Source of the DNA: Halichondria panicea
Taxonomy: Eukaryota > Porifera > Demospongiae > Suberitida > Halichondriidae
Direction of reading: 5' to 3'
Length of the DNA stretch: 64,000 nt
NCBI RefSeq assembly: GCF_963675165.1
Contig: NC_087377.1
Coordinates: forward strand, 11,022,632-11,086,631
The notes under the pieces are model-generated. The model did no database searches. It was not told the DNA's origin and saw only the letters and a program-made list of their open reading frames with translations. Position 1 is the stretch's first letter. Every line of letters begins with the position of its first letter. A program made the translations under genes and the position numbers. Positions 23,300 through 34,397 of this stretch are shown one piece after another.

Positions 23300-25040
23300 G
23301 TAGTGGGTACATGCATGGCTAGCTCATATGGCATGATATTTGCAATTTAACCATGCGTGCATGGAGGGAATTATTGAAAGGACATAATTGGTTGATGTGA
23401 TTTTTATACATGGTGCATGCATATATATTATAAGTCCCTATAGCCTGCAATGCAAAATTAATTATGTAATGCATTATACAATAATTATATTATATTATTA
23501 TCAAGATACAGTATGGGTAATTTTCGAGGGCTAATATTTTCACGGATTTCGTGGTTCATGTTCAAACATACAACTCAGCTGCTATCTTAGAAAATAATAA
23601 TTAATAGCAAGCACAATCCACAAAAATGACTAATTCATAGATTCTCGAAAACTACAATTGAGGAGCATGCACGCATTGCAGTTGTATAATTTTTATATAT
23701 GAAATAAAATAAGCAATGTGGCTGTATAATGCTGTGCTAAACTGATGGCTAATCATATAATTATAGTCATGATTTTTGTACAATTATATTATGTCCTGTC
23801 GGCAGTTCCATGCATGCGCTATAGTGTAGTGGACTGAGTCTGCAATTCACGGATGTCAACCGTGACCAGATCAAACTCTAATTCTTGCCTGAGGAAAGGA
23901 TTGTGCTGGACCTGTATAAAATAGAAATTAAAATGAATCATCGGTATATAGCTATACTTCATAAATGCACATGCAGAGACTATAATAATATATAATGATA
24001 TAGATGGTTTACATTATCGACGTAGCTCTGACAGACGAGCTCAACATTGCTGCTCTGAGCTATGTTGACCCTCAGGTAGTATCTGTTTTCACTGTCGTCC
24101 ATCACAAACAGTTTCACACCCACACTAGAATTAGGGGTTACATGAACCATGGATCCACTGGGGTTTGTGGTCAGGCTTTGGGAACAGCCTCCAGCTGGAA
24201 CGTGAGATATCTTCTTGTTGCTGTCACTGAACACTTGCAGTCTGCGAAGAGGTCCATCGTCATAGAGATGGAAGTTGTCTGCAGTAAAAACACAAAACTA
24301 TTTGCAATCAATGTATCTTACTTGGATGCTTCTTCAAACGATGAACTGCCACAGAGCTTTCGTTATGAGTAAGGTACTGGCTGGTCAGTACATTCCTGAT
24401 GAGATTTACAGTGGTGACCATTTCAATAAGCTTGGAGTTCTTTTGCTTGAAGATTTGAAAAAGAAGATTTGGTTGATGAACTAAACCCGTGCATGCAGAC
24501 ACCTCATTAATTTATAGTCTGCAGTAACTTATAATTATTTATTGATGTTTTCAGCTGAATTACTTGTTACACTTTCTATAAGGGGGGGGGGGTAATTGAA
24601 AGGAAATTAAACAATAATATTATTGATGAAAAGGATTCTATAATTATACGTGCACCTAACAACATGTCATTGAAGTTCCCGTTTACTTATTCATGTTATA
24701 TTCCTGTTTACTTATTCATAGGAGGTCATAACAGAACTTTATACATTGATTTGGATAAACAACTGCAAATAATTTACAATAGGGGTGCATTAAAAATCCC
24801 GCAAGTACCCCGGTGTCATAGAGCCTCCGGGCAATAATTATAAATAAACAACTGAAAATATTAATATCACAATAAAAATTCCACAAGCACCCCAGTGTCA
24901 CAGAGCCTCCGGGCAATAATTATTTCCTCCCCAGAGCCTGCATAATTATGCGGTCTTAAAGCGGTCTTATACAACAGTGCCTCGATCTCGACCCCTCACT
25001 TAATCCGTAATACCCCGAAGCATGTTTTGCGTCTATGAAA
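23300..25040. repeat. Tandem unit 3 (truncated)
   Basis: This is the third copy, matching units 1 and 2 from TAGTGGGTACATGCATGG to about GCATGTTTTGCGTC near 25030, where similarity ends. It contains the small gene but not the transcription-factor fragment. A local duplication of the GAGCCTCCGGGC stretch is seen at 24822 and 24905. Confidence 0.85.
23819..24421 (-). CDS. Small three-exon gene, copy 3 (intact)
   Basis: Exons are 24421-24322, 24278-24013 and 23911-23819 (100, 266 and 93 nt), joining in frame to 152 residues. It starts MVTTVNLIRNVLTSQYLTHN, so Ala2 of copy 2 is Val here. It ends ELQTQSTTL. The first intron is only 43 bp because about 20 bases present in copies 1-2 are missing; that is short but still has GTAAG and a TGCAG acceptor. 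Confidence 0.6.
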
Positions 25041-25582
25041 CTGACTTGGTTTACTTCCGGTTGAAAGATCTTTCTACTGTAGGGGTGTGTGATTTGAACC
25101 ACTATCCTTAAAAATATAATCCGCAAAATGTTTAGTTAGCAATCTGCGAAAATTTAGCGCTTCGAAAGTAATCCACTATATACGGTATAAGCAGTCTCAT
25201 GAATCAGCCTAGTGATATATATGATTCACTTTATATCTAACGCTTTACTGCATGGCATCCAAAAAACAACCGGAAGACATCTGAACTGCTGTGCAGGTAT
25301 TTGGAGACTACATTCTTGAGCACTCCAGTACATAAATCTGTGGAGAATCCTGTTTGAAGCCAAATTGGAGATCTGATCGGCTAGACCTTGTTGATTTTCT
25401 CAGTTATAATTATATCGAACACATGGCCAACTGACCTTTGCACAAATCAGGCTATTTATATACAGCATACATATAGATACAAAAAAATATATAGTTAGTG
25501 ACATAACATAATAATTATTAGTCTGAATGACAAAACCACAGTCTAATAATAATAATAGTAAGAAATCACAGTCTAATTACTT

Positions 25583-26480
25583 TCAACAGAGTGACCTGCA
25601 TGTATAGTTGATGAAAATGCAACGTTCCACGGCATTACTGAGATTTGTAGCTAGGGCAATGGGCCTACATATGTCCGAGTTCGAGGGGTCTTTAAGAGGC
25701 TTTGGAATCAGTACAAGTACGCAATCTCTCACCGCAGCAGGTATATGCCCATGACGGAGGACAGCAGAAAATAAATCTGCAAGGAATGGCGCAATGACCG
25801 ATGATGCAAGCACAAAATGGTTAGATATTAAATTGGTATCGTCAGACTTATTATGCATGTATGACCCAAGCAGTGTTCCAAACTCCACAGAAATATATAT
25901 CTACATCGTCAATGTCAGCAACTGTGATGAACACATCCAGAAGAACATTTCTAAGAGTAGTATCACTGGAATTCAAGAGGCTAAAGAGCTTCAAACGGAA
26001 ACAGTTGCTGATCTCTTTATCATCACTATATGGGGATCGAGGTACTCTGCTTCACATCAGATTCTTTTGACTTCTTTTCAGAACACAGAGTTGTTTATAG
26101 ACAAAAGTGCCTCACTAAGTTTATCCCTAACAATGTGTTTATGTCTCCTTTTGATGCGCCTGACAGCATACTTGTATGCAGCTTTATAGACTTCTTTCGC
26201 AGGTCAAACAAAACACCCGTCAAAGGACAGTCAGCCTCAACCCAAATCTTAGTATGGCAGAGTCTCTAACAGGACGAACATGGTCCTTCCAGCCAGGCAT
26301 TTCTTTTGGTCTATTGCGTTTAACGAGAAAACAGAGCAGAGCATGCAGCATTTGAAAGACAAGCAAGAAACTGCATGCATGAGTACAGAACATATCGATT
26401 TCCTTGTTGTGCGATACACAACTTGGTGAACGACAATTTACTAAGGAGGTCCTGCGACAAAGAAGGCAGACTGGAAGCAA
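25583..26480 (-). pseudogene. Non-LTR retrotransposon (LINE) reverse transcriptase relic
   Basis: Read from 26480 downward: a segment of the linker before RT (RPKEMPGWKDHVRPVRDSA), then in another frame KVYKAAYKYAVRRIKRRHKH, then the RT start in a third frame (HGHIPAAVRDCVLVLIPKPL followed by DPSNSDICRPIAL). The last is the typical PxPKxxKDxxxxxxxRPI block of CR1/Jockey-like LINEs. Frame changes and stops show it is dead, and it is cut off before the catalytic YxDD. Confidence 0.65.
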
Positions 26481-26989
26481 TTGTTAGCTTGTACTTCTCA
26501 ACATCACTTACAGTAAGTAACGACCAATCAAATGTGTTGATGATGACAATTTTGTGAGGATACTAGCTACTTTGCAAGGTCCAACATCTACAAATGTGCA
26601 TGGTCAGAGTAGTTGCAAGGAGAGTGCAAGCTATGCATATACGTCACAAATAGTATCACAGTGATGCTGTAGCGTGAGGATGTGATCCGGCCACGATCTG
26701 ACTGATCCACCGTCCCTCTCATAGGTGAATTTGACAGTAAATTGAAACTCATCATGCGAATGTCAGTACTCATGAGTTCAAATGAATACTTTGTCAGGAT
26801 ATTTTCGTAAAAAAGAAGACATTTTGCGGGGTAAAAACATCCAATAATTTCGCACATGCGCAAGCAGTCAGAATGTAGCGGCGGTGTTTCACTGTTTAGT
26901 TGGTGGCGGCTATTATGATCTATATGAGCAAAGGAGATCAGAGCACCATTAATCTCTCTAGCCCTTACTGGGCCATTAATACTGGCATA

Positions 26990-27022
26990 GCCTCGATCCC
27001 AGGCCGAGATCGAGGCTAATAC
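26990..27022. mobile_element. Minimal TAGCCTCGA foldback
   Basis: TAGCCTCGATCCCAGGCCGA runs directly into GATCGAGGCTA, a nearly perfect end-to-end palindrome of the family ends. Confidence 0.5.
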
Positions 27023-27299
27023 TGGCACTGATACGCTTTTACATTCTCACCTTTGACCTCAAAAGAATTCTATAAAGGTCTGTAATTATCACATGACTGA
27101 ACGCGTCATGATGATGCATGTCCAACCTCTTCTGCCTCCCCCCCAGAGGAGGTCCGCAGGCGCAGAAATCGGAAAAGGTGGAAGTGAAAGGTAAATGAGT
27201 GGGCGTAGCTTCACTTCCGCTTTTTTCGATTTGTCATTTTTCGGCCTCGGACCATGGGCTATATCCGATTTCTGGCTTTCTGGTCCTACACACGCGTGT

Positions 27300-27570
27300 T
27301 AGGCCACGTGAGGCTAATTGCCTCTGCAATAACCTTGAGCGTGGGCTGCCCAATAGCTGTATATAGAAATTTCAGCACCACTATACGATTATACAGTATA
27401 CTGGTAGTTAGTATACTGGTAGTTAGGCCACGTGGTAGTTAGGCCACGTGAGGCTAATTGCCTCTGCAATAACCTTAAGCGTGGGGCTGCCCATGCTCAA
27501 CGTTATTGCAGAGGCAATTAGCCTAATCGAGGCCTCTGCCCATGCCCATGCAGAGGAGGTTGTATAGCTG
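27300..27570. repeat. Local direct and inverted repeats
   Basis: GGCCACGTGAGGCTAATTGC followed by CTCTGCAATAACCTT occurs twice in direct orientation (27301 and 27435). Part of it occurs inverted (AACGTTATTGCAGAGGCAATTAGCC read 27497-27523). TGTATATAGAAATTTCA also repeats at 27358 and 27570. No coding content. Confidence 0.6.
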
Positions 27571-27600
27571 TATATAGAAATTTCAACACCACTATACAAC

Positions 27601-29515
27601 TAGAGCACTAAAGTGCAAACCCTCGGCTGATGACATGAGTATAAAGAACTAGAATATAAAGAAACCAGAAATATAATGCAGTGCATATAGTGATGTTGTT
27701 ATCACGTATGACTTGCACAGCAACTAAGGAACAATAAAACTAAACCAGACTGGAGGCATGCTGAAACATTTGACAACAGGTAGTGGTACTATATGCACTG
27801 TGGATTAGGATCACAGCAAAGAAGCCTGGAGTCTCAGAGAAGTATGACTCCAGGTCCTTGTAGATATATCCTAGCCTCTAGCCTCTACACAGGCTCTCCT
27901 TTTTCTGTTCTTTATCACAATCGTTCAATAAGATAAAATACTGTATTAATCGTTCAATGAGATAAAATACGGTGTTAATTGGAGGAATAAAGAAAAAAAT
28001 TGATGTAGAGTTAGGAAAAAGGAGAGCCTGTATCGGGAAGTCGTGGTAGAAGGGTGAAAATGAGCGTGGGCATGCTGAGCTAGAGATGTTGGACTGCCCA
28101 CGCAGAAATCTATTACTAATAAAGCAGCAAGCTGGACATGGACTTGGAACTGGAAGTTTGCAAGCACTATAGCTAGCTATACCTTAGGCTTAGCTAGATG
28201 ATCTACTAGTCTAGATTGAATTTGCAATTGTGTGTTCAGATTCTATCAGACTATCACCTTTTCTTGTGTCTTTCTACATGCTATAGTCTATAGTATAGAT
28301 CAAGAATAGCTTAGTCATCATTATCATATAGCAGGTAGCTACTGCCACCAGAGCTGGCCACGCTGGTTCTCTGATCTGACTTGCAGCACAGCTTGGTGGT
28401 TGTCTCAGTACAGTCTTATTAAAACTTTGAATGCGTGGGAGAATACCTTACGTCACGATTGTGGGCTACATATCGCCCACGTTCATAAAAATCATTGTGG
28501 ATCACGCGATTTCCCAAACCAGGCCTTACTTTTTCTTAACTGTACGCCCATTTCTTTCTTTGCTGCCTCACTATGTCTTTCTTATGATTTGTGGATGAAC
28601 AGTGACAACAGCAAGAAAAAGTAAGGCCTGGGAACGAGGCTAGATATATCCCAGTCAGCTCAAAGCAGGAGCTGTAATTCAAGCTTTCTGCTTTAGTGAC
28701 CCTGTTCCATTGTTCCTGGTATATACAGCTTTCTACTTTAGTGACCCTGTTCCATCGTTCTTGGTAAAGGATCACTTCAGTTATAAGTAACGCATGTGCA
28801 AGTTCTGTTCAAGCTACATTTTGCTCGCTTTTATTAGACAAAGAAGCTTTAACACCGAAAGCTGCCACTATCCAAAGTACTAACTTGTTGTGTGAAGGCT
28901 ACTCATGCTGTAAACGCAGTGCTAGAACATCCAGGTAAGCAGACCTAGTCACAAGCTTGTTCAAGCTTCTTAGCTTTTGCTCGACAAAGAAGCTTTAACA
29001 TCAAAATCTGCCACTATTTAAATCAAGTATTGTTGTGTAAAGGCTATCCATGCTGTAAACGCAGTGCTGTGGCATCCAGGTGAGTAGAAAAGCCAATCAC
29101 AAACAAACAAACTAGAGCACTAAAGTGCAAACCCTCGGCTGGTGACGTGATAATAAAGAAACCAGAAGAGTGAAGGGTGATAATGCAGTGCATGTAGCAT
29201 GTATGACTAAGCATGCGCTAGCACAGCAACTCAAGAGCAATAAAACTAAACTAACTAGAGCACTAAAGTGCAAACCCCTCGGCTGGTGACATGATTAAAA
29301 AGAAACCAGAAATATAATGCAGTGCATATAGTGATGTTGTTATCATGTATGACTTACACAGCAACTCAGGAGCAATAAAACTAAACCAGACTGGAGGAAT
29401 GCTGAAACATTTGAGAACAGGTAGTGGTACTATATCTAAGATTGATATATGCACTGTGGATTAGGATCACAGTAAAGAAGCCTGGAGTCTCAGAGAAGTA
29501 TGGCTCCAGGTTCTG
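27601..29515. repeat. Pair of direct repeats about 1.65 kb apart
   Basis: 27600-27857 and 29252-29512 are about 255-260 bp near-copies (CTAGAGCACTAAAGTGCAAA to GGAGTCTCAGAGAAGTATG). A third partial copy is at 29110-29240. The pair could be LTRs of a small non-autonomous element or a local duplication; no TG/CA ends or primer site was found. Inside, 28800-28940 and 28960-29085 are a tandem duplicate, and 28680-28765 is a short one. No gene is recognised in this interval. Confidence 0.55.
27888..28036. mobile_element. Foldback element AGGCTCTCCTTTTT
   Basis: ACAGGCTCTCCTTTTTC at 27891 is mirrored by GGAAAAAGGAGAGCCTGT at 28016. A related copy, with flanking AGCCTGTATCGAGAAG and GAAAATGAGCGTGGGCATG, is found at 54040-54560. 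Confidence 0.5.
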
Positions 29516-29524
29516 CATGTGGAG

Positions 29525-30578
29525 TAGCCTCGATCCCAGGCCGAGTTTTCGCTTTTATAACGGTTAGGCGAAGGTACTAGTTGTCTGCGCATGTGTCAGT
29601 CGTTTGTCAGATTCTGACGAATGGATATTCTCGTTCACTTTCGTGACATTTATATTCGTGTACTATCGTGTACTAGAAGTCAGTTCCCGTTTTATCATTA
29701 TTTCTTAGCTAAAGCTTCTCTCTTCTCTGAAGCTTATTCTGAAGACTGAACAACAAGGGAAGAGGTATAAAGCTTTGTCAAGGTCAGATATTTTTGTGTG
29801 GGCCCTATGGCTATGCTATTCATGTTTGGCAAGATCTACCGGTATGTAGGTAGACTACAGTTTCATCACTAATATGGTGGATCAAGTGAAGAGTGTGAGC
29901 TAGAAAACTTGGTGCTGCCATTATCAGCTCGTCGACAATGACACTAACCTGTTTAATACGAGAAATTTAATATGTATAGATCTACACGTATATAAAATGT
30001 CTACTTCTCTGTACAGGAGCAATGGCTAATATCCAGCTATCCCAACAGTGCTCCTCTTGGCTATACTAACGGACGAGACTGGACAGTTTGAGGTAAGGGT
30101 TTAACCGTCTTTGGTTTCTTTTAATATTGTCCTATACTCACAGGACTGGAGTATGACCTGCTCATTCGAGTGTTGCTGGGTAGCTCAGAGACATCAAGAG
30201 AATCTACGTTTTCTCAAGCAAAATTTAACTGAGTTACGAGTTGGGGCCTAGAATCAGAGAAGTCTAGCAGCCTGCTAAATCTTTTTGAAACGTAATTTGA
30301 AGGCATTCAATCATCCTGAGTTGCCCTGGGTCACTGTAATTGTGCTGCAGCACAACTGGCAACTCCCAAGGCCTTTGTGAAGCAGCTCCCTATGTGCATC
30401 TTTTGTGTACTCACTCTGTGCATTTTCTGTGTACAAATTTCTATTATTGATTTATTAAATATTTTTGCCGACCACAAATATACAATGAAAATTTGACGCA
30501 TGCGCAGACAACTAGTACCAGGCCCAGTTGTTCGCCTAACCGTTATAAAAGCGAAAACTCGGCCTGGGATCGAGGCTA
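29525..30578. mobile_element. 1.05 kb element with long TAGCCTCGA inverted termini
   Basis: The left end TAGCCTCGATCCCAGGCCGA continues through a stretch including GCTTTTATAACGGTTAGGCG and TACTAGTTGTCTGCGCATG. The right end (30497-30578) is its reverse complement for about 75 bases. No open frame of note lies inside. It looks like a non-autonomous DNA transposon, the longest copy of the TAGCCTCGA family here. Confidence 0.7.
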
Positions 30579-31374
30579 ATTGGTCACCTGAGATGTTTCC
30601 AATCCCTTCCCTCTACTATCTATGACCAGCCCATGCTATTGACCTAGCGTTCAAATAGAAAACATCCGGGGCTGGCTGTGCGAGACCAGAGGAGGAATGC
30701 CAGTGTCAAAAGGTCACTAATTAAAACACCACGTGGCCCTATGTTTTACATGTAAAACTGAGTTTACCCTCGCGCCCCTGAGTTTATACACCATCAATAG
30801 ATTGATCCTCTTTATAATCACAACAGAAATCGGTTGAGCTATCGTGCCCCAGAGGAATCAGCTTGAGAGAGGAGATCCTGGATTTAATTGCAACCTTTGA
30901 CCTTTTATTGCATTCTTCAAACCCACAATATATGGAAATTAGCTTTCCGTGGCTAGGGTATAAATTTTGATGTACTGGCTTGCTGCACTGGATAGATCTA
31001 GGTATAGTAAGCTTTCCAAGCAGGCAAATAAAGAACAGAAGCGCTAAGCTGCTATATGCAGCAAAGGTCAAGAACCCAGAACAAGAAGGTTTAATCCTTC
31101 ATTAAACGTGACCCTATTGACCCTGGCGTTCCTCCTCTGGTGCGAGACTAGTTCGATGGTGCATGGGGGTTAAACACCCTGACATCTGTCACATCTATGA
31201 AGGTCTCTCCAGTCTTCCTCCCTAGAAACCATTTGCCTCAATGTCTAGTCTGGTGTTATTTATAGTGGTAATGGCAGTGTGTCTTGACATGGTCTCGGAG
31301 GAGAGTGCTTGAAGATCCGGTTCCAATTGATTCCACACACACATCGTTGCAGACACTGTCGTCAGGGTGGCAGT

Positions 31375-31432
31375 TAGCCTCGAGACTAGGCCGATTAAAA
31401 TACGTATTTTAATCGGCCTGGTCTCGAGGATA
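31375..31432. mobile_element. Short TAGCCTCGA foldback
   Basis: TAGCCTCGAGACTAGGCC, an ATTAAAATACGTATTTTAAT palindromic core, then GGCCTGGTCTCGAGGA. Nearly identical in design to 12686-12743. Confidence 0.6.
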
Positions 31433-31614
31433 GGTGGCAGTTACTAGTCTTGTGAGCAGACTTGTCTCCAGGAGCGCTATAATAGGAAATATATGGAGTG
31501 TTACCGCCCACTAAAGATTGGCACACTTGCCGGCTTGGTTTCGAGGCTAGGGCCAGACTTTAGGACAAGTGAGTGGGTCATGTGACTTTCCTTCAGCGAA
31601 TCAGTCATCAAGCA

Positions 31615-34274
31615 ATGAAGTTCTGTGTGTATCTAGCTGTATTTATTCTAGGCCTTCCTGTGACCTATCACATGCCCATGCTAGCATCGGTTACTGGTAA
31701 GAGATTGTATTGCATACTGCGCTTGTGTAGTCTGGTCATAATTATTTATACTATACTGATACTGATATGTATTAAATCTCTTGCCGCTACAGTTGATGTG
31801 AATGAAAATGAAGTCACTTGCACCTATCTTAACAGAGACGATAATTCTCGATTGAGTTATTTGATAATTAAATTTGACAACATGACTTGTGACGTCCTCA
31901 ACTCAGCCAATGATTGCCTAGAAACACTTAAAGCTAAAGGAGTTATTCAAATCACAGATAGTTATCCCTGTACAAGAGTTTCTGGTAGTGATCAGGTACA
32001 TTGCTTGATTGATCTCGCTCGTGTTAAAAAAGTCTGCTGCCGACTGGATTCTCAAATAATATGCTCCCCTACCCCTAGTGAGTTGACTGAGTCTCTTAAG
32101 CAAGTAAGACTCATTCGAGTTACGGCTAATTTTGCTTACGTGGATGGCGTCTTTAGATTTGTGTGTAGCAACATTTGTTGCTATTCTACAAGTTGTCTCT
32201 GCAGAGAGCGCAGCTATTTTTATTTGCCATGAGTACTGTAAAAAGTTCCATTGTCACCGCAGCATCAATGAGCAGCGATTGTATCAACTAGGTATACGCA
32301 CACGCATGAACAGCCTTCCGCAGAGTTGTATTCAAGTACAATTTTAGGAGAAAGAAGGAGAGTAGACTTGCTAGAGAGTATAGAGAATGAGATTGGCTAA
32401 TAAAGAATGCGTATAAAATAGCAATTACGTTATATGTGTATAGAACTATGTCTAGAACTCTGCTTTTTCTTTCCATGAGTAGTAGTGTCATTGTTGGCTT
32501 CGTTCATGTGAGACTCACTCTTATATAGCTACATCCAAGGGCATATGAGAGAAGAGGGCACGCAACTCACTATTAGTCCAACGTTTAAGCAAAAACTTTA
32601 TTCGATCTATTTATAGCTATTTACTACATGTATTTTACAAAATCAGACAAGCCTACAATCTATTTTTAGATGTTAAACGTAGTTAACGAGAAAGTACCCT
32701 AACCGCGGCGTTACCTCGGGTACACTCTATGATAACTAAGGCTTGGCCCTCTGGCCTTACTGCGCGTGCGCAGTATCTGCCACACACGTGTCAGTAGCCA
32801 GAGTTTTGCAAAAGACTCGTCAAACTCTTTGCCTCCCACCCTCCCATTCAATACTCCATATCGGTTAGAGCCCTAACCACCTTTTCCATCCGACGATGTT
32901 GATTTACCGGTTTGGGGGGCTGAATGAGGACCCCAACACTTACGTGCTTAAGGCTAATCGCGGGGGCCCCTCTCTCAGTACTCCCCCAAAAACCTAACCG
33001 CAGTCACGTGACCTCCAACCTCTAGCGAAACAGAGACATGGGGGCACGTGACATACGCTTAGACCCGGTACTGCCAAAATATGCTCGCGCCGGATATGAC
33101 GCCTTTGCTATATACCACAATCTGTACAACCATAGTTACCTGTCAGTAAATTCCACCGCCCACTTACAGTTTTTTCTCGCAAGCTGTTGCATGCCCTCTT
33201 CTCTCATACGCCCTTGCTACAGCATAGATCAGGAACTATGGCTACAGCCAGCCTATAATAATTATATAGTTAGCTCTTCCAGCTAGTACGTAGCTTTATT
33301 CTTTGCGTATCTAATGCATATTAATTATGCCAATAGTAGATCAGTTTGGAGGTATTAAAAGATTAACGAACGTAGCCACACCCAATTCTAAAGCGTAACA
33401 TACCTGCATACATGCATAGGTTTTCTGAGATATAATGCAGTATTAGTTCCTCGCGCTAAGGCGCTCGGCAATTATTGCACACCCTTCTTTAGTCTACCAC
33501 GTTATTTTGAACTTTTGGCATCCTTTTTAGTAACAATCATGGTCAATATTTCTTACTTTTTGGCATCATTCCTTCTATCAGCACTCGTGGTGCTTTCATT
33601 TTATTTGTTATTCCCCATAACAGTGTTGTCACCAGCAACTACGCTATTACCAGCTGGCTCAACCTCAACAACAGACACAGGCGAAACAATCACTAAATCT
33701 ACTAATGAATGGTCTTCTGGGAAAGGTGTATTAATTGCATTTATTTATGTTCTTGTATCAGCGTGAAATGTCTCTCTCTACCCCATTACTTTGTACAGTA
33801 CACATCATATCCTATGCAATTTTCCTAAATACAGTGGCTGGCGTAGTGATTGCCCTGGTTGTCCCAGGGCTAGTTCTGATCCTGATTACTGTCGTTTGCT
33901 GCTGGCAAAGATTTAGGAACAGTTGTACAGCAGCCTGCCAGACAGTTTGCCGGCGAAGATTTGGAAACAGTCGTACAGCAGCAGTTGTAGTGAACCAAGA
34001 CGGACAAGTACCCACCCCTGTAGCGAACCAAGATGAACAAGTACCCCCCCAACCTAATGATGGCACCATTACTGAGCAAGGCACCGAGGAAACTCCTTCA
34101 CGCATAGGTGAGTTGATTGATTGTGTGTTGTTTGAACATTGCTTTGTTTTGTGTCTGTTTATAGGTCCGCCATCGACAGCAATTTATCGTGAATTAAACG
34201 AAGGCAATAGTGACGAAGGCAATAGTGAAACCATACAACAAACAGTACCCTTTCATGAAAATACGGTATTTTAG
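31615..34274 (+). CDS. Single-pass membrane protein with cysteine-rich ectodomain
   Basis: Exons: 31615-31696, 31793-32077, 33654-33725, 33835-34107 and 34165-34274. All internal joins are GT-AG and phase 1, giving 273 residues. The start is a signal peptide (MKFCVYLAVFILGLP). The second exon encodes a cysteine-rich ectodomain of about 95 residues (VTCTYLNRDD, MTCDVL, CCRLDSQIIC) without a recognised fold. A Ser/Thr linker follows (TGSTSTTDTGETITKS). The membrane helix is GVVIALVVPGLVLILITVVCC. The tail has two internal duplications (RFRNSCTAA/RFGNSRTAA and NQDGQVPTP/NQDEQVPPQ) and a tyrosine motif IYREL. The 1.58 kb intron is non-coding. An alternative is that the last exon splices on into 34398-34596 and 35625-35710 (see next entry). 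Confidence 0.65.
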
Positions 34275-34397
34275 AGCTATTGTAACCAAACAGAGAGATC
34301 ATGATATATGTAATACTCACTCAATTTTAAACAGTAAACTTCCATGTTTTGCAGCCATAATTGATAATTATTACATTCTCTCAGTCTGCAGTCAGTC

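Larger units (their letters stand above)
18391..23300. repeat. Tandem unit 1 right end and complete unit 2
   Basis: 18391-18770 is the right end of unit 1 (GGTTATAACCC to the TAGTGGGTACATGCATGG landmark). Unit 2 runs from about 18775 to 23300 with all landmarks of unit 1. It lacks the retrotransposon but gained a 274 bp foldback element at 22990. Between 21060 and 22700 it has several small deletions relative to unit 1, plus an extra local duplication of the GAACTGTCTGAAACAGTG stretch (21930 and 22040). Outside the small gene and the factor fragment the unit is non-coding. Confidence 0.9.

Noticed and set aside
30784-31071. Minus-strand frame with a hydrophobic start (SSLALLFFICLLGKL) and several cysteines, like a small secreted protein
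   Set aside because: There is no ATG at the start, no usable acceptor in frame and no homologue recognised; it may be chance.
32078-32232. Read-through of the ectodomain exon to 32232
   Set aside because: A strong GTGAGT donor at 32078 with phase 1 matches the next exon, and the residues beyond it are not protein-like in context.
33038-33286. Plus-strand 82-codon frame inside the long intron of the membrane protein gene
   Set aside because: No splice sites keep phase 1 with the neighbouring exons, and the join 32077 to 33654 already closes in frame without it.
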